Of a stretch of DNA of 64,000 bases, positions 1-8,226 are shown piece after piece. The number at the start of each line of letters is the position of its first letter. Position 1 is the stretch's first letter. This stretch comes from Rhizobium gallicum bv. gallicum R602sp. GTDB lineage: Bacteria > Pseudomonadota > Alphaproteobacteria > Rhizobiales > Rhizobiaceae. Below the pieces are notes generated by a model. The model worked only from the letters and a program-made list of their open reading frames with translations. It made no database searches and had not been told where the DNA came from. The stretch spans positions 1,617,501 to 1,681,500 of the forward strand of contig NZ_CP006877.1 in NCBI RefSeq assembly GCF_000816845.1. The letters run 5' to 3'. Both the position numbers and the translations under genes were made by a program.

Positions 1-53
1 GGTGACGGGAATGCGATGTCCCACCACAGGGCCGCTGGCCGACAATCGGCCCC

Positions 54-82
54 AAGAGCCCGGCACGACCCCGGGCTCTTTT
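54..82 (+). terminator. Rho-independent terminator at the left edge
   Basis: A GC-rich inverted repeat (AAGAGCCCGG ... CCGGGCTCTT) is followed by a short T-run. It fits termination of a rightward transcript whose gene lies left of the window. It does not fit the leftward gene at 123-605, because no T-run follows on that strand. Confidence 0.7.
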
Positions 83-122
83 GCACGGGATCAATCCTTG
101 CCCGCGCTGGCGAGCCCACGGA

Positions 123-605
123 TCAGTTTCCGCTCATTTCGGCGATCTTGTCGAGACCGGCTTTGTAAATGCCGCTGATGACGTCCTTTGCCTCGCTATC
201 CGATTTACCCTTTGCGTCAAAGCTGCTTTTCCAGTCCACCCTGGTCCGATCTCCTTCTGCCGAGACGCTGATCGTGGCGCGATAGTTCTCAACGGGGAGC
301 GGTGAATCGATGATCTCATAGGTGTAGCTGGTATCCGTGTGCTCGACGAGTTTCTCCTTGACTGTGCCGCCGTCGGAGGTCGTGAGCGTGCGATAGGTCG
401 AACCACCTTCCTCGCTCTGCGCGCACTTCGATATGGCGGGATGCCAAGTCTGAATGGCGCAGAAGTCGCCGATCTTTTGCCAGACCACGTCCGGTTTGCC
501 CGCCACGGTGGCGGAACTGGCGACCTCCAGCGCGGCGGCCGATTCGACCAGAAGGCCCATTGCTGCAATAGCGGCCGCCAGGGTTCTTAGAGTTCTTTTT
601 GTCAT
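123..605 (-). CDS. SRPBCC family (polyketide cyclase/START-like) secreted protein
   Basis: A 160-residue protein. The N-terminal 27 or so residues form a signal peptide (basic MTKR, then an Ala-rich hydrophobic core ending near VESAAALE). The mature part resembles SRPBCC lipid- or ligand-binding proteins: VWQKIGDFCAIQTWHPAI at the start is typical of the polyketide_cyc2 family, followed by alternating beta strands and a C-terminal helix. I chose the ATG at 605 because GGGAGGA lies just upstream on the minus strand. A frame-open extension to 773 has no such site and would bury the signal peptide. A periplasmic binding role is likely, but the ligand is unknown. Confidence 0.8.
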   Translation of the reverse strand: MTKRTLRTLAAAIAAMGLLVESAAALEVASSATVAGKPDVVWQKIGDFCAIQTWHPAISKCAQSEEGGSTYRTLTTSDGGTVKEKLVEHTDTSYTYEIIDSPLPVENYRATISVSAEGDRTRVDWKSSFDAKGKSDSEAKDVISGIYKAGLDKIAEMSGN

Positions 606-1089
606 CTGCGTGTTCCTCCCTACGATAGCCCCCTCACCATTTATTTTCTCATGAATGTCGGCTTCCCGATAGCGACGCATGCCCGAAGGCCGGCCCGCCG
701 TGCGAAATAGCAACGCCCGCGTTGGCGCAAGAGAGCAATGACGAGCTACCTTGGCGAGTGACTGCTTACCCACCCTTCTCAGACCGGTGCCCGGTACTTC
801 CGATGCATGACGGAAACGAGTTTGAAATTGGTTCGATTTGCAGTTCTTTCAGTCGTTTTTGCGCTACTCGCCGGTCCTTCTTATGGGTTGGCCAAGAGGG
901 GACCGTTCTCGCTTGTCGATCTCATTTCGCAGACGTGTGCTAGAAGCACGTCGTCGGCTACGGAGCTGATACTGCGCAAAAAAAAAGGCCGCAGTAATGC
1001 AGTCTAGCGACTTTGAGGATCGTATGTGCGGTGCCTTCAAACAACAAAATCATGCTATGGTCCATCCGTTCGACAGAAAGGCACCAAGC
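606..1089. other. Intergenic region, no convincing gene
   Basis: About 480 bases carrying the probable promoter of the leftward SRPBCC gene. A 66-codon frame at 807-1007 on the plus strand starts with a signal-peptide-like segment (LVRFAVLSVVFALLAG) but has no clear ribosome site, and its C-terminal half looks unnatural. It may be the remnant of a secreted protein. Confidence 0.35.
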
Positions 1090-1305
1090 ATGACCGTTCG
1101 GCGAGACTTCACTTACGAGGAATGGAGCATCCTTTTGCAGCTCTACCGGCATGAGAACGCTGCATTGGCGGACGAAATTGATCGGAGGTTCGTCGAGCTT
1201 GGCGTTATTGAAAGAACTGCCGGCGCAAGAGGTCTCAGTGCCGCAGGTAAGCGTCTGGTTGAGCACGAGCTTCTGATGGAACGAAGGAACCGGCTTCAGC
1301 GATGA
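1090..1305 (+). CDS. Small hypothetical protein, 71 residues
   Basis: The composition and predicted helicity are natural: TYEEWSILLQLYRHENAA, then ADEIDRRFVELGVIER and LSAAGKRLVEHE. This resembles one compact winged-helix-like or all-helical domain. I place the start at the ATG at 1090, preceded by a weak AGAAAGG. The frame is open back to 997, but the extension reads poorly. No family was recognised. It stands alone, with decayed DNA downstream. Confidence 0.5.
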   Translation: MTVRRDFTYEEWSILLQLYRHENAALADEIDRRFVELGVIERTAGARGLSAAGKRLVEHELLMERRNRLQR

Positions 1306-1649
1306 CGGGTCAAGCAAGCGTAGGCCGCTTGGTCCGACGATAGCGGCTTGGAGGCATTGCCCCTGGACAGCGGGTCTGGGCGGTCGACCGACCCAAACGC
1401 ATCGCCATCTCTGCGTCCGCTTTGAAGGTGCCGCAGGCTGGCGCCTTCAGTCCTTGCGGCTGGCTCCGATTTCTGATGTGGGGTCGCATTTCCCTTTGAT
1501 GAATGCTCGGAAGCGATACCTGCGAATTGCAAAGCTGCGCCTTGCTAAGTCTACGTTCGCCATCACGAGTGGAAGCGGCGACTGCCGGCAGCGGCGTCAC
1601 CGAAGCTCGCCAGCGAAATCGCGAACCGTCCCTTCAAGAGTGATTGCAA

Positions 1650-1680
1650 GAAGGCACCCGAACGATGTTCGGGTGCCTTC
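1650..1680. repeat. 14-bp perfect inverted repeat with 3-base loop
   Basis: The arms at 1650-1663 and 1667-1680 are perfectly complementary (GAAGGCACCCGAAC / GTTCGGGTGCCTTC) around GAT. Neither side has a good T-run, so it is a poor classical terminator, although it could still stop leftward transcription of the chr operon ending at 1871. The rest of 1306-1870 holds no gene I can support. Confidence 0.7.
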
Positions 1681-1870
1681 CTTCAATGGGGCCATCAACG
1701 ACGGGGTCGTGGCAAAAGTGTCGTCCAAATAATCCTGCACTCGCGTTGGATTCGGGCAGACTGCCACCAGCTTGCGTTTCGCCGATCGCCTCTGGGCGCT
1801 CGCAGTACCGCGTAAACGACGGCGCGCGTCCTTGGCAGGGCTCATGGAACGTTTGAAGCGATCGACGTAG

Positions 1871-3133
1871 TCAGCGCTCCTCAGGCGGACGATGCTTCCG
1901 GAACATGAAGAGCAGCAGGACGTCATAGACGATCTTCAGCGCCGCTGCGGCGACGAGGGGCCAGCCGAAACTGGAAATAGACATCAGCCAGCCTGCAAGA
2001 AGGGGACCCGACGCCGCGGCCAGGCTCCGTGGAACGGCCGTGACGCTTGCCGCCGCCGCCCGTTCGCCGGGGGCGACGATCGCCATGACGTAGGAGGTGC
2101 GGGTCGGAACGTCCATCTGCGACAGGGCGCTCCTGATCAACAGGAGCCCAATGGCCTGAGCAAGGTGCGGCATGAAGGGAACGAGTATAAGGCACAGGCT
2201 CGAGGGCAGGTGCGTGAACACCATCGTGTTGACAAGCCCGATTCGCTTGGAAATGCGCACGGCTATAAGATACGATCCGGACGAAAGGACGCCCGTCCAG
2301 AAGAAGATGGCTCCAGTCGCAGCGAGCGATAGATCGAAGCGTTGGTAGAGCCACAGCGCCAGCAGCGACTGCACGATGAGACCACCGGCGAAGGCATCGA
2401 GGCTGAACAGTGCGGCAAGCGTCAGGACGATGGTTCTGGATTTTCCCAAGGGTTCCGCCGGTGCCGCAGTTGCATCAAACGGTTCGACCGGCAGCCGACG
2501 ATAGAGGAACAGCGTAGCGAGCCCAAGCGACGCATAGAGCAGGAAAGCTGCCTGCAGGGCCCCTTTGATGTCCAGGCCGATAGCTTCGCCGAGAATATCG
2601 GGGGCTCCGGCGGCGAGCGCGCCAACGGCGCCGGCAAGCGAGCCGATAAGGCTGTATCGAGCGAACAGCGCCGTGCGATCACGGTCGGTAACGCTGTGGG
2701 CGAGTTGCGCGTGTTCTAAAGGCAAAAACACGCTCACGTCGCCGGAGGACGGGTTCAGCGTCCCGACGAATGCGATGAGAAGCAACGGCCAGAAGTCCTG
2801 GACAAGGGCAAAAGCGACGCCGGTCGCCATCATCAGGACGGCCGCTGCGATCAACAGGGTGCGGCGGGAGAAATGGTGCGCGACAATGCCGACAGTCAAG
2901 GTGAGCGCCGCCGAACCGGCGAGCGTCGCCGTCGCGAGGACGCCGATTTCGAACGCGTTGAAACCGAGAACGGCCAGATAGGCTGGAAGCAGGAGGCTGA
3001 CAAGTCCATCGCCGAACGCCCGCAGCCCTCTCGACGTCAGCAGGTAGGCTGCTGTGGGCTGGGCACCGGCAGGCAGGAGTGTCTGCCGCTCTTTTCTATT
3101 TGTTCGGACAAAACGGCATTCGTTGGACCCCAA
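1871..3133 (-). CDS. MFS transporter, third gene of the chromate operon
   Basis: A 420-residue integral membrane protein with about 12 hydrophobic segments and the usual two six-helix halves of the major facilitator superfamily. The substrate is unknown. The start is a TTG at 3133, supported by AAGGAGG five bases upstream; no in-frame ATG exists near the N-terminus. It follows chrA by 36 bases on the same strand, so it is probably the last gene of chrB-chrA-MFS. Export of chromate or of a product of chromate stress is possible but is inferred only from position. Confidence 0.85.
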   Translation of the reverse strand: MGSNECRFVRTNRKERQTLLPAGAQPTAAYLLTSRGLRAFGDGLVSLLLPAYLAVLGFNAFEIGVLATATLAGSAALTLTVGIVAHHFSRRTLLIAAAVLMMATGVAFALVQDFWPLLLIAFVGTLNPSSGDVSVFLPLEHAQLAHSVTDRDRTALFARYSLIGSLAGAVGALAAGAPDILGEAIGLDIKGALQAAFLLYASLGLATLFLYRRLPVEPFDATAAPAEPLGKSRTIVLTLAALFSLDAFAGGLIVQSLLALWLYQRFDLSLAATGAIFFWTGVLSSGSYLIAVRISKRIGLVNTMVFTHLPSSLCLILVPFMPHLAQAIGLLLIRSALSQMDVPTRTSYVMAIVAPGERAAAASVTAVPRSLAAASGPLLAGWLMSISSFGWPLVAAAALKIVYDVLLLFMFRKHRPPEER

Positions 3134-3169
3134 ACATGCCTCCTTCCCGTACCATCGTTGCGGTGGACA

Positions 3170-4585
3170 TCAGACCGATCCCGTCGCGACTCCAAAAAGC
3201 ATGCCCAGGATCGAACACGCCGCAAGCACGGGTATCATGCCGATCTTGAAGCGGAACACCGCGAGCAAGGCACCCAGGGTCAGGACCAACGAGGCCATGT
3301 TGACCGAACTGAGCACAGGCACATCGACCGTCATGCCGAACCCGCGAACCTGATGCAGTTCCCCAAACAGGACATGAAGTGCGAACCACACGGCGAGGTT
3401 CAGGATCACGCCCACCACCGCCGCCGTGATCGCCCCCAGCGCCGCCGACAGAGCCCTATTGCTGCGCAGCGTCTCGATGTATGGCGCGCCGAGAAATATC
3501 CAGAGGAAGCAGGGTGTGAAGGTGACCCAGGTGGTGAGAAGGCCGCCGAGCGTGCCGGCCAGGAGCGGGTTGAGCGTCCCCGGCGCGCGATACGCACCCA
3601 TGAATCCGACGAACTGAGTGACCATGATCAGCGGGCCTGGCGTCGTTTCCGCCATGCCGAGGCCGTCGAGCATCTCCCCCGGCTTCAGCCAGCGATAGGT
3701 GTCGACGGCCTGCTGCGCCACATAGGCGAGGACGGCGTAGGCGCCGCCAAAGGTCACCACGGCCATTTTCGAGAAGAACACGGCGATGTCGCTGAAGACA
3801 TTGCCTGGGCCGAAAACCGCCAGCAAAGCCAGAACCGGCGTCAGCCACAGGACCAGAAACACGCCGCCCATCTTCAGCGACCAACTGAGCGGCGGGCGGG
3901 CATGAGCGGGAATGCCTTCGCCCAGCGCAGTCTCCGCGTCGGCGACCTGGTTGCCACCCACCTTGCCATGACCATTGCCGGCAAGGAAGGATGCTTTTTT
4001 GGCGCGCCCGCCGAAGTATCCGATTACCGCCGCACCCAGGATGACCAGCGGGAAGGGCGCGTGAAAGAGGAAGAGCGCCAGGAAAGCGGCTGCGGCAAGG
4101 GCCACCATCACGTTGTTTTTGAGCGCCCGCTTGCCGACCCGAACGACGGCTTCCAGCACGACGGCCAGCACAGCGGCTTTCAACCCAAAGAAAAGCGCCT
4201 GGACGGCCCCGACATTGCCGAAGATCGCATAGATCCAGCTAAGCGCCATGATGGTCGCGACACCCGGCAGCACGAACAGGATGCCGGCGACCAGCCCGCC
4301 ACGCGTCTTGTGCAGCAGCCATCCGATATAGATCGCGAGCTGCTGGGCTTCCGGTCCGGGCAGGAGCATGCAGTAGTTCAGGGCATGCAGGAACCGCGTC
4401 TCGCCGATCCAGCGCTTCTCCTCGACAATGATACGATGCATGACCGCGATCTGGCCAGCCGGGCCGCCGAAGCTCAATGCGGCAACGCGGGCCCACACCC
4501 GGACAGCTTCGCGGAAGGGGATGCCATGCGAAGGTGTATCACCGCGAGGATCCGTGGCCGGCTCGGTGGCGTGGATGTCGGTCAT
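3170..4585 (-). CDS. chrA: Chromate transporter ChrA
   Basis: A 471-residue protein of the CHR family, which exports chromate from the cytoplasm. It has the long, two-domain form: the first half carries ALSFGGPAGQIAVMHR and CMLLPGPEAQQLAIYIGW, the second half repeats the pattern with VVTFGGAYAVLAYV and AETTPGPLIMVTQFVGFMG. About ten membrane segments are visible. The start has AAGGAAAAATC upstream. It begins 10 bases after the end of chrB, consistent with co-transcription and probable regulation by chromate through ChrB. Confidence 0.96.
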   Translation of the reverse strand: MTDIHATEPATDPRGDTPSHGIPFREAVRVWARVAALSFGGPAGQIAVMHRIIVEEKRWIGETRFLHALNYCMLLPGPEAQQLAIYIGWLLHKTRGGLVAGILFVLPGVATIMALSWIYAIFGNVGAVQALFFGLKAAVLAVVLEAVVRVGKRALKNNVMVALAAAAFLALFLFHAPFPLVILGAAVIGYFGGRAKKASFLAGNGHGKVGGNQVADAETALGEGIPAHARPPLSWSLKMGGVFLVLWLTPVLALLAVFGPGNVFSDIAVFFSKMAVVTFGGAYAVLAYVAQQAVDTYRWLKPGEMLDGLGMAETTPGPLIMVTQFVGFMGAYRAPGTLNPLLAGTLGGLLTTWVTFTPCFLWIFLGAPYIETLRSNRALSAALGAITAAVVGVILNLAVWFALHVLFGELHQVRGFGMTVDVPVLSSVNMASLVLTLGALLAVFRFKIGMIPVLAACSILGMLFGVATGSV

Positions 4586-4594
4586 GATTTTTCC

Positions 4595-5584
4595 TTACCC
4601 GCGCTTCTGGCGGAAATATTGATAGAGATTGTCGAAGACGTGGAAGCCTTGCCCGAGTCTTTGCTCGTCTGCCTTGTTCGTCATGACGATCCCGGCAATC
4701 AGGCTGGCAATCCCTGCCGTCTCCTCGCGGCCGAACTTGCCGTCCTTGAGGTCAATGTCGTGGACAATCTCTGCGATGGCCTGGAGCGCCGGATCCGTCA
4801 TGCCGGTGCGGATGAGCAGGACCTCGAAACTGCAGCGGTCGCCCTCATGGGTGATCTCGCCTTCGAACATGTCGAAACGTATCTCCCCAGGCTTCGGGAC
4901 ATAACCCTTTCCTGGCACGAAGCGGATGGGGGCATTCGCATCGATGAATCGACGGATCAGCCAACTGCAGGCGATGCGATCGACATGAACATCCCGCCTC
5001 GTCACCCAGGTCCGCCCCTTGAATTCGGCGATCGGATCGGCGGCTTTTGATGGAGCCCTGCTCATACCCTCATCCTCCGTAACCCGTTCATCGAGGTTGG
5101 CGAGCAGTCCTTCGACAGTTAAGCGGCCCGTGGCGCCGAAAAAGTCGATCGCCACGAGCTCGGCGAGTCGCTTGCGCATGCGGACGAGTTGGGAGCGAGC
5201 GTCCGCGCGCTTGTCTGCCGTCACCTCCGTATCCAGCTCTGCGGCCAGAGCGCGTGCTTCCCTGGCGATCTCGGCGAAATCGTCGTCACGCGCGGCGTCG
5301 AACAGGGCGCGGACCTGTGCGTCTGACAGGCCGTCGATGAGGCGCGCCTCACAGATCAACGCCTCGCCGCCACCGTCGATGATCTCCTTCAGCACCCACT
5401 CGAAGTCCTCCTGCGTCTCGGCGTTGGCCGGTAGCGCGTACACTGTGCTCTTGACGGCGACCGCTCCGATACCTTGTAGCCGTCTCCAGATCTTGACCCG
5501 AAAATAGGATGGCTTCGTCGGTAGTTGGTGGATCAGGAGCAGCCAGCGCTGCTCAGCCTCGAGTTCACCTGCGTTCATAAGCAT
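4595..5584 (-). CDS. chrB: Chromate resistance regulator ChrB
   Basis: A 329-residue protein of normal ChrB length. The N-terminal region (about 1-170: WLLLIHQLPTKPSYFRVKIW) is the part linked to DNA binding in this family. The C-terminal ChrB domain (about 190-329) begins with VHVDRIACSWLIRRFID. Known ChrB proteins sense chromate and control chrA, and they bind a metal-like ligand through the C-terminal domain. The start is either 5584 or the ATG two codons later; neither has an ideal ribosome site. The gene lies head to head with the SOD-rhodanese gene, so the shared promoter region probably contains its operator. Confidence 0.95.
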   Translation of the reverse strand: MLMNAGELEAEQRWLLLIHQLPTKPSYFRVKIWRRLQGIGAVAVKSTVYALPANAETQEDFEWVLKEIIDGGGEALICEARLIDGLSDAQVRALFDAARDDDFAEIAREARALAAELDTEVTADKRADARSQLVRMRKRLAELVAIDFFGATGRLTVEGLLANLDERVTEDEGMSRAPSKAADPIAEFKGRTWVTRRDVHVDRIACSWLIRRFIDANAPIRFVPGKGYVPKPGEIRFDMFEGEITHEGDRCSFEVLLIRTGMTDPALQAIAEIVHDIDLKDGKFGREETAGIASLIAGIVMTNKADEQRLGQGFHVFDNLYQYFRQKRG

Positions 5585-5587
5585 ACC

Positions 5588-5623
5588 GTATCACTCAGAA
5601 CTCCAAATGCAACACTTGTATCA
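5588..5623. promoter_or_regulatory. Candidate ChrB operator in the divergent chr promoter
   Basis: GTATCA occurs at 5588-5593 and again in the same orientation at 5618-5623. The spacing is 30 bp, close to three helical turns, in the gap between two divergent chromate-linked transcripts. The function is inferred from position only. Confidence 0.35.
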
Positions 5624-5678
5624 TTTTCTGTTCAGGCGTACCCTGCGTCCGTGTCCGATGAGGGTCAGCGAGGACGCC

Positions 5679-6641
5679 ATGCATAGGATCATGCCTCTCC
5701 CCTTCAAACCGCCTCACCTTACGGGTCTTTCCGAACGGCTGTTGGCGAGCCATTACGAGAACAACTACGGCGGCGCAGTTCGTCGTCTGAATGCAATCGA
5801 GCGCCGGCTTGACGTACTCGATTGGGACGCCGCACCCGTTTTCGACATCAACGGACTGAAGCGGGAGGAGCTGGTCGCCGCCAACTCGGCGATTCTGCAC
5901 GAGATTTATTTCGACGGACTCGGCGGTTCGGGCGATTCCAACGGTGACCTCGCCTCTGCTCTGGAGCGAGATTTTGGAAGCGTCGCCGGCTGGCGCGCGC
6001 AGTTTACGGCTTGCGCCAAGGCACAGGCCGGAGGCTCGGGATGGACCCTCCTCACGTGGTCCGAGCGTCACGACCGGCTGACAGTCCAATGGGCGGCGGA
6101 TCACACCAACTGCCTCGCCGGCGGTGTGCCGGTCCTTGCGCTTGACATGTACGAGCATGCCTATCACCTCGATTTCGGGTCCAGAGCCGGCGCCTATGTC
6201 GATGCCTTCATGAAAAACATCCACTGGGAGCGGGTCGCTTTGCGTCACCGGCGCGTGATGGCTCGACGAGGCGAACCTGTCGGACCTGTCTCCGATGACG
6301 GCACGCATGCTGTCGCTCCGGAAGATCTGAAGGAGCGTCTGGATCGAAAAGAAGACGTCGTCCTGCTCGACGTCTGCTTGGCCGAGGATCTTGCCAAACG
6401 CAGCGACATGCTGCCGGGAGCGCAACTCCGCGCCCCGGAGAAGATCGCCGATTGGGCCGATGATCTGCCAAGGGACAAAGCGATCGTCGTCTATTGCCTC
6501 TATGGTTTCCAGGTCAGCGGCGATGCCTCTGCCGAACTGCGCCATCGTGGCTTCGACGCGCGGATCCTGGCGGGTGGCATAGCCGCCTGGCATGCGATCG
6601 GCGCTCCGACCGTCCCGCTGACGGCCCATCAAGGAGGATGA
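5679..6641 (+). CDS. Fe/Mn superoxide dismutase - rhodanese fusion protein
   Basis: Two domains in one protein (numbering from the longest frame at 5607). Residues about 30-210 are an iron/manganese superoxide dismutase with all four metal ligands: His49 (ASHYENNYGG), His98 (LHEIYFDGLGG), Asp180 and His184 (DMYEHAYHLDF). Residues about 230-340 are a rhodanese domain with the active-site loop CLYGFQ, nucleophile Cys297. The family knowledge is that SOD (ChrC) appears in some chromate-resistance operons and removes superoxide made during Cr(VI) reduction. A rhodanese would add sulfur transfer or thiol chemistry. I prefer the ATG at 5679, which follows GAGGACGCC; the frame is open from 5607 and another ATG lies at 5691. 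The next gene starts 3 bases later. Confidence 0.88.
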   Translation: MHRIMPLPFKPPHLTGLSERLLASHYENNYGGAVRRLNAIERRLDVLDWDAAPVFDINGLKREELVAANSAILHEIYFDGLGGSGDSNGDLASALERDFGSVAGWRAQFTACAKAQAGGSGWTLLTWSERHDRLTVQWAADHTNCLAGGVPVLALDMYEHAYHLDFGSRAGAYVDAFMKNIHWERVALRHRRVMARRGEPVGPVSDDGTHAVAPEDLKERLDRKEDVVLLDVCLAEDLAKRSDMLPGAQLRAPEKIADWADDLPRDKAIVVYCLYGFQVSGDASAELRHRGFDARILAGGIAAWHAIGAPTVPLTAHQGG

Positions 6642-6644
6642 ACA

Positions 6645-7115
6645 ATGAAATGGGTTACTCGCGAACGTCCGGTCATCGACCGGATTGCATGCCCGTGGCT
6701 GATTGCCCGGTTCGTCGACAAGGAACCCGAATTCCTGTTTGTCCCACCCAACGAGGTGAACCGCGTCGCAAACGAGACCGGGGCAATACCCTATGACGTG
6801 CCGGACGTCGAATTCACGCATGTCGGCGACGGCTGCAGCTTCGACACGTTCGTCTCGAAGTACGGGCTCGACCGCGATCCGGCAATCGTGACGATTGCCG
6901 CGATCGTGCGGGGCGCCGATACAGACCGGCACGATCTCACGCCGCAATCGGCTGGACTTCTGGCGGTCTCGATGGGATTGCGGGATTTGAGCGCCGACGA
7001 CCATGAGGTGCTGAAGCACGGCTTCATCATCTACGACGCCCTCTATGCTTGGGCATCGCGCCGCAAGGCGGAGACGCATAGCTGGCCGCCGGTTATGACG
7101 TCAACTTCAGCGTGA
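6645..7115 (+). CDS. ChrB C-terminal-domain protein (short form)
   Basis: A 156-residue protein matching only the C-terminal half of ChrB: VIDRIACPWLIARFVDKEPE at the start, FTHVGDGCSFDTFV in the middle and HGFIIYDALYAWA near the end. The same segments occur in full-length chrB at 4595-5584, so the window carries two paralogous copies of this domain. It has a strong site, AAGGAGGATGAACA, directly before the ATG and sits 3 bases after the SOD-rhodanese gene, so the two are almost certainly co-translated. It lacks the DNA-binding half, which suggests a sensor or enzyme role rather than a repressor role. Confidence 0.9.
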   Translation: MKWVTRERPVIDRIACPWLIARFVDKEPEFLFVPPNEVNRVANETGAIPYDVPDVEFTHVGDGCSFDTFVSKYGLDRDPAIVTIAAIVRGADTDRHDLTPQSAGLLAVSMGLRDLSADDHEVLKHGFIIYDALYAWASRRKAETHSWPPVMTSTSA

Positions 7116-7306
7116 ACTCACGATATCGGGTTGAAAAAGAAGAGCTTGATGCATGGCAGGTTCGTCAGCGGCGTCCCTCGATTTCGATTGAAATGCGCTT
7201 GCAGCCTCCGCGACCGCAGGGGCGATGCCACGCCAGTCAGGGCTATCGAGCACTCAATATCGAAGAATAAGCAATATCCATGTGCAAGCTGATCCGATCT
7301 ATGGAT

Positions 7307-7561
7307 TCATGTGAAGACGTTTTCATGAACGGAGACGGCGAGCAGAATCACACCGGCAGCCGCCTCGATGGTCTTGGAGGCCGCAGCCAGCAGTCGGGGA
7401 CGCGTGCTCAACAGCCTTGCGAGCTGCTCGCGGAACGCCACTGACAGAAGGGCGACGGCCAACAGCGTCACTCCGACGCCGATCATCATGGCGATGGCGA
7501 AGAGCGCTGGCTGGACATCCTGTCGCGCAATAGGAGCCGCATGGTCTGCATGCCGCGAATG
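7307..7561 (-). pseudogene. C-terminal remnant of a membrane transporter, perhaps NicO/RcnA-like
   Basis: The leftward frame gives a His-containing linker (HSRHADHAAPIARQD) followed by two hydrophobic segments (MMIGVGVTLLAVALLS and TIEAAAGVILLAVSV). This is the layout of the end of nickel/cobalt exporters. A stop codon at 7562-7564 cuts it off from the upstream frame, and no N-terminal part is present. The family assignment is tentative. Confidence 0.4.
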
Positions 7562-7833
7562 TCACTGCGGCAGAAGATGTCGGAGATGCGGATGAATGTC
7601 GCGCTTCAAGGGTTTGTCCGCGTTGACCTCCTGATCGGCGATTTCGAGATGGTACGAGTAGACGGAGAGATCAGCATCCCGCGATGAGGCGGTGAACTCA
7701 GAACATGGCGCCCGAGCTGGGATAAAATACGTCGGTCCTCCTCTGACGAGGACTCCCCCCACGCACCGGCCATCCTCCCGTCTCACGGCGCAACTCTCGA
7801 CCCGATGCCGACGTCGCTCAGCCCTGAGGCGGG

Positions 7834-8010
7834 TCAAGCTGGACGGACCGGGTCTACGTCCAACGAGATACCCATCAGGTGGTCGACAAAGGCACTGACG
7901 ATCGTCGATGGGCGTCGGCCCGGCGGAAGCAGCAGCAAATATCTCTCGGACGAAGGGCCCTTGTAAGGCCTCTCCAGATGTTTCTCGTCGGTATGCGAGT
8001 AGGAATTGAA
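7834..8010 (-). pseudogene. C-terminal remnant of a LysR-type regulator
   Basis: Reading leftward, one frame gives HTDEKHLERPYKG, then SERYLLLLPPGRRPST and IVSAFVDHLMG, ending at a stop at 7834-7836. This resembles the last strand and helix of LysR effector domains. The rest of the gene is absent. It lies in about 1.1 kb (7116-8226) of decayed DNA between the chromate island and nrdJ; apart from this remnant and the transporter remnant, I see no genes there. Confidence 0.4.
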
Positions 8011-8062
8011 AGCTCTCCTGCTCCTTGAGGCTCGATGATCTTGTTTTGTTCCCTACGCCAGT

Positions 8063-8086
8063 ATCCAGGCGCCGAGGCGCCTGGAT
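8063..8086. terminator. Strong hairpin downstream of nrdJ
   Basis: ATCCAGGCGCC and GGCGCCTGGAT form an 11-bp stem. A mildly T-rich stretch follows on the plus strand, and none follows on the minus strand. It lies about 140 bases past the nrdJ stop and may act as its 3' end structure. Confidence 0.4.
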
Positions 8087-8226
8087 TGTCTATCTTCTCT
8101 AACCGAAAACTTCCTTGACCGTTTTTAGCTTCGGCGCTGGCCAGAATTCGGCTGATTCTCGCCTATTTGGCCAGGACAAGGTTCGTTTTCTCATTCAGGC
8201 ACGACGGGGACATATATTCACAGAAA

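Noticed and set aside
807..1007. 66-codon frame with a signal-peptide-like start
   Set aside because: Weak start context and an unnatural C-terminal half ending in RKKKGRSNAV; noted in the gap description only.
2873..5050. 725-codon plus-strand frame over chrA and chrB
   Set aside because: A shadow of two clear genes on the other strand, rich in Arg, His and Gln without domains.
5595..7079. 494-codon leftward frame over the SOD-rhodanese pair
   Set aside because: Shadow of two coupled genes with strong ribosome sites on the plus strand.
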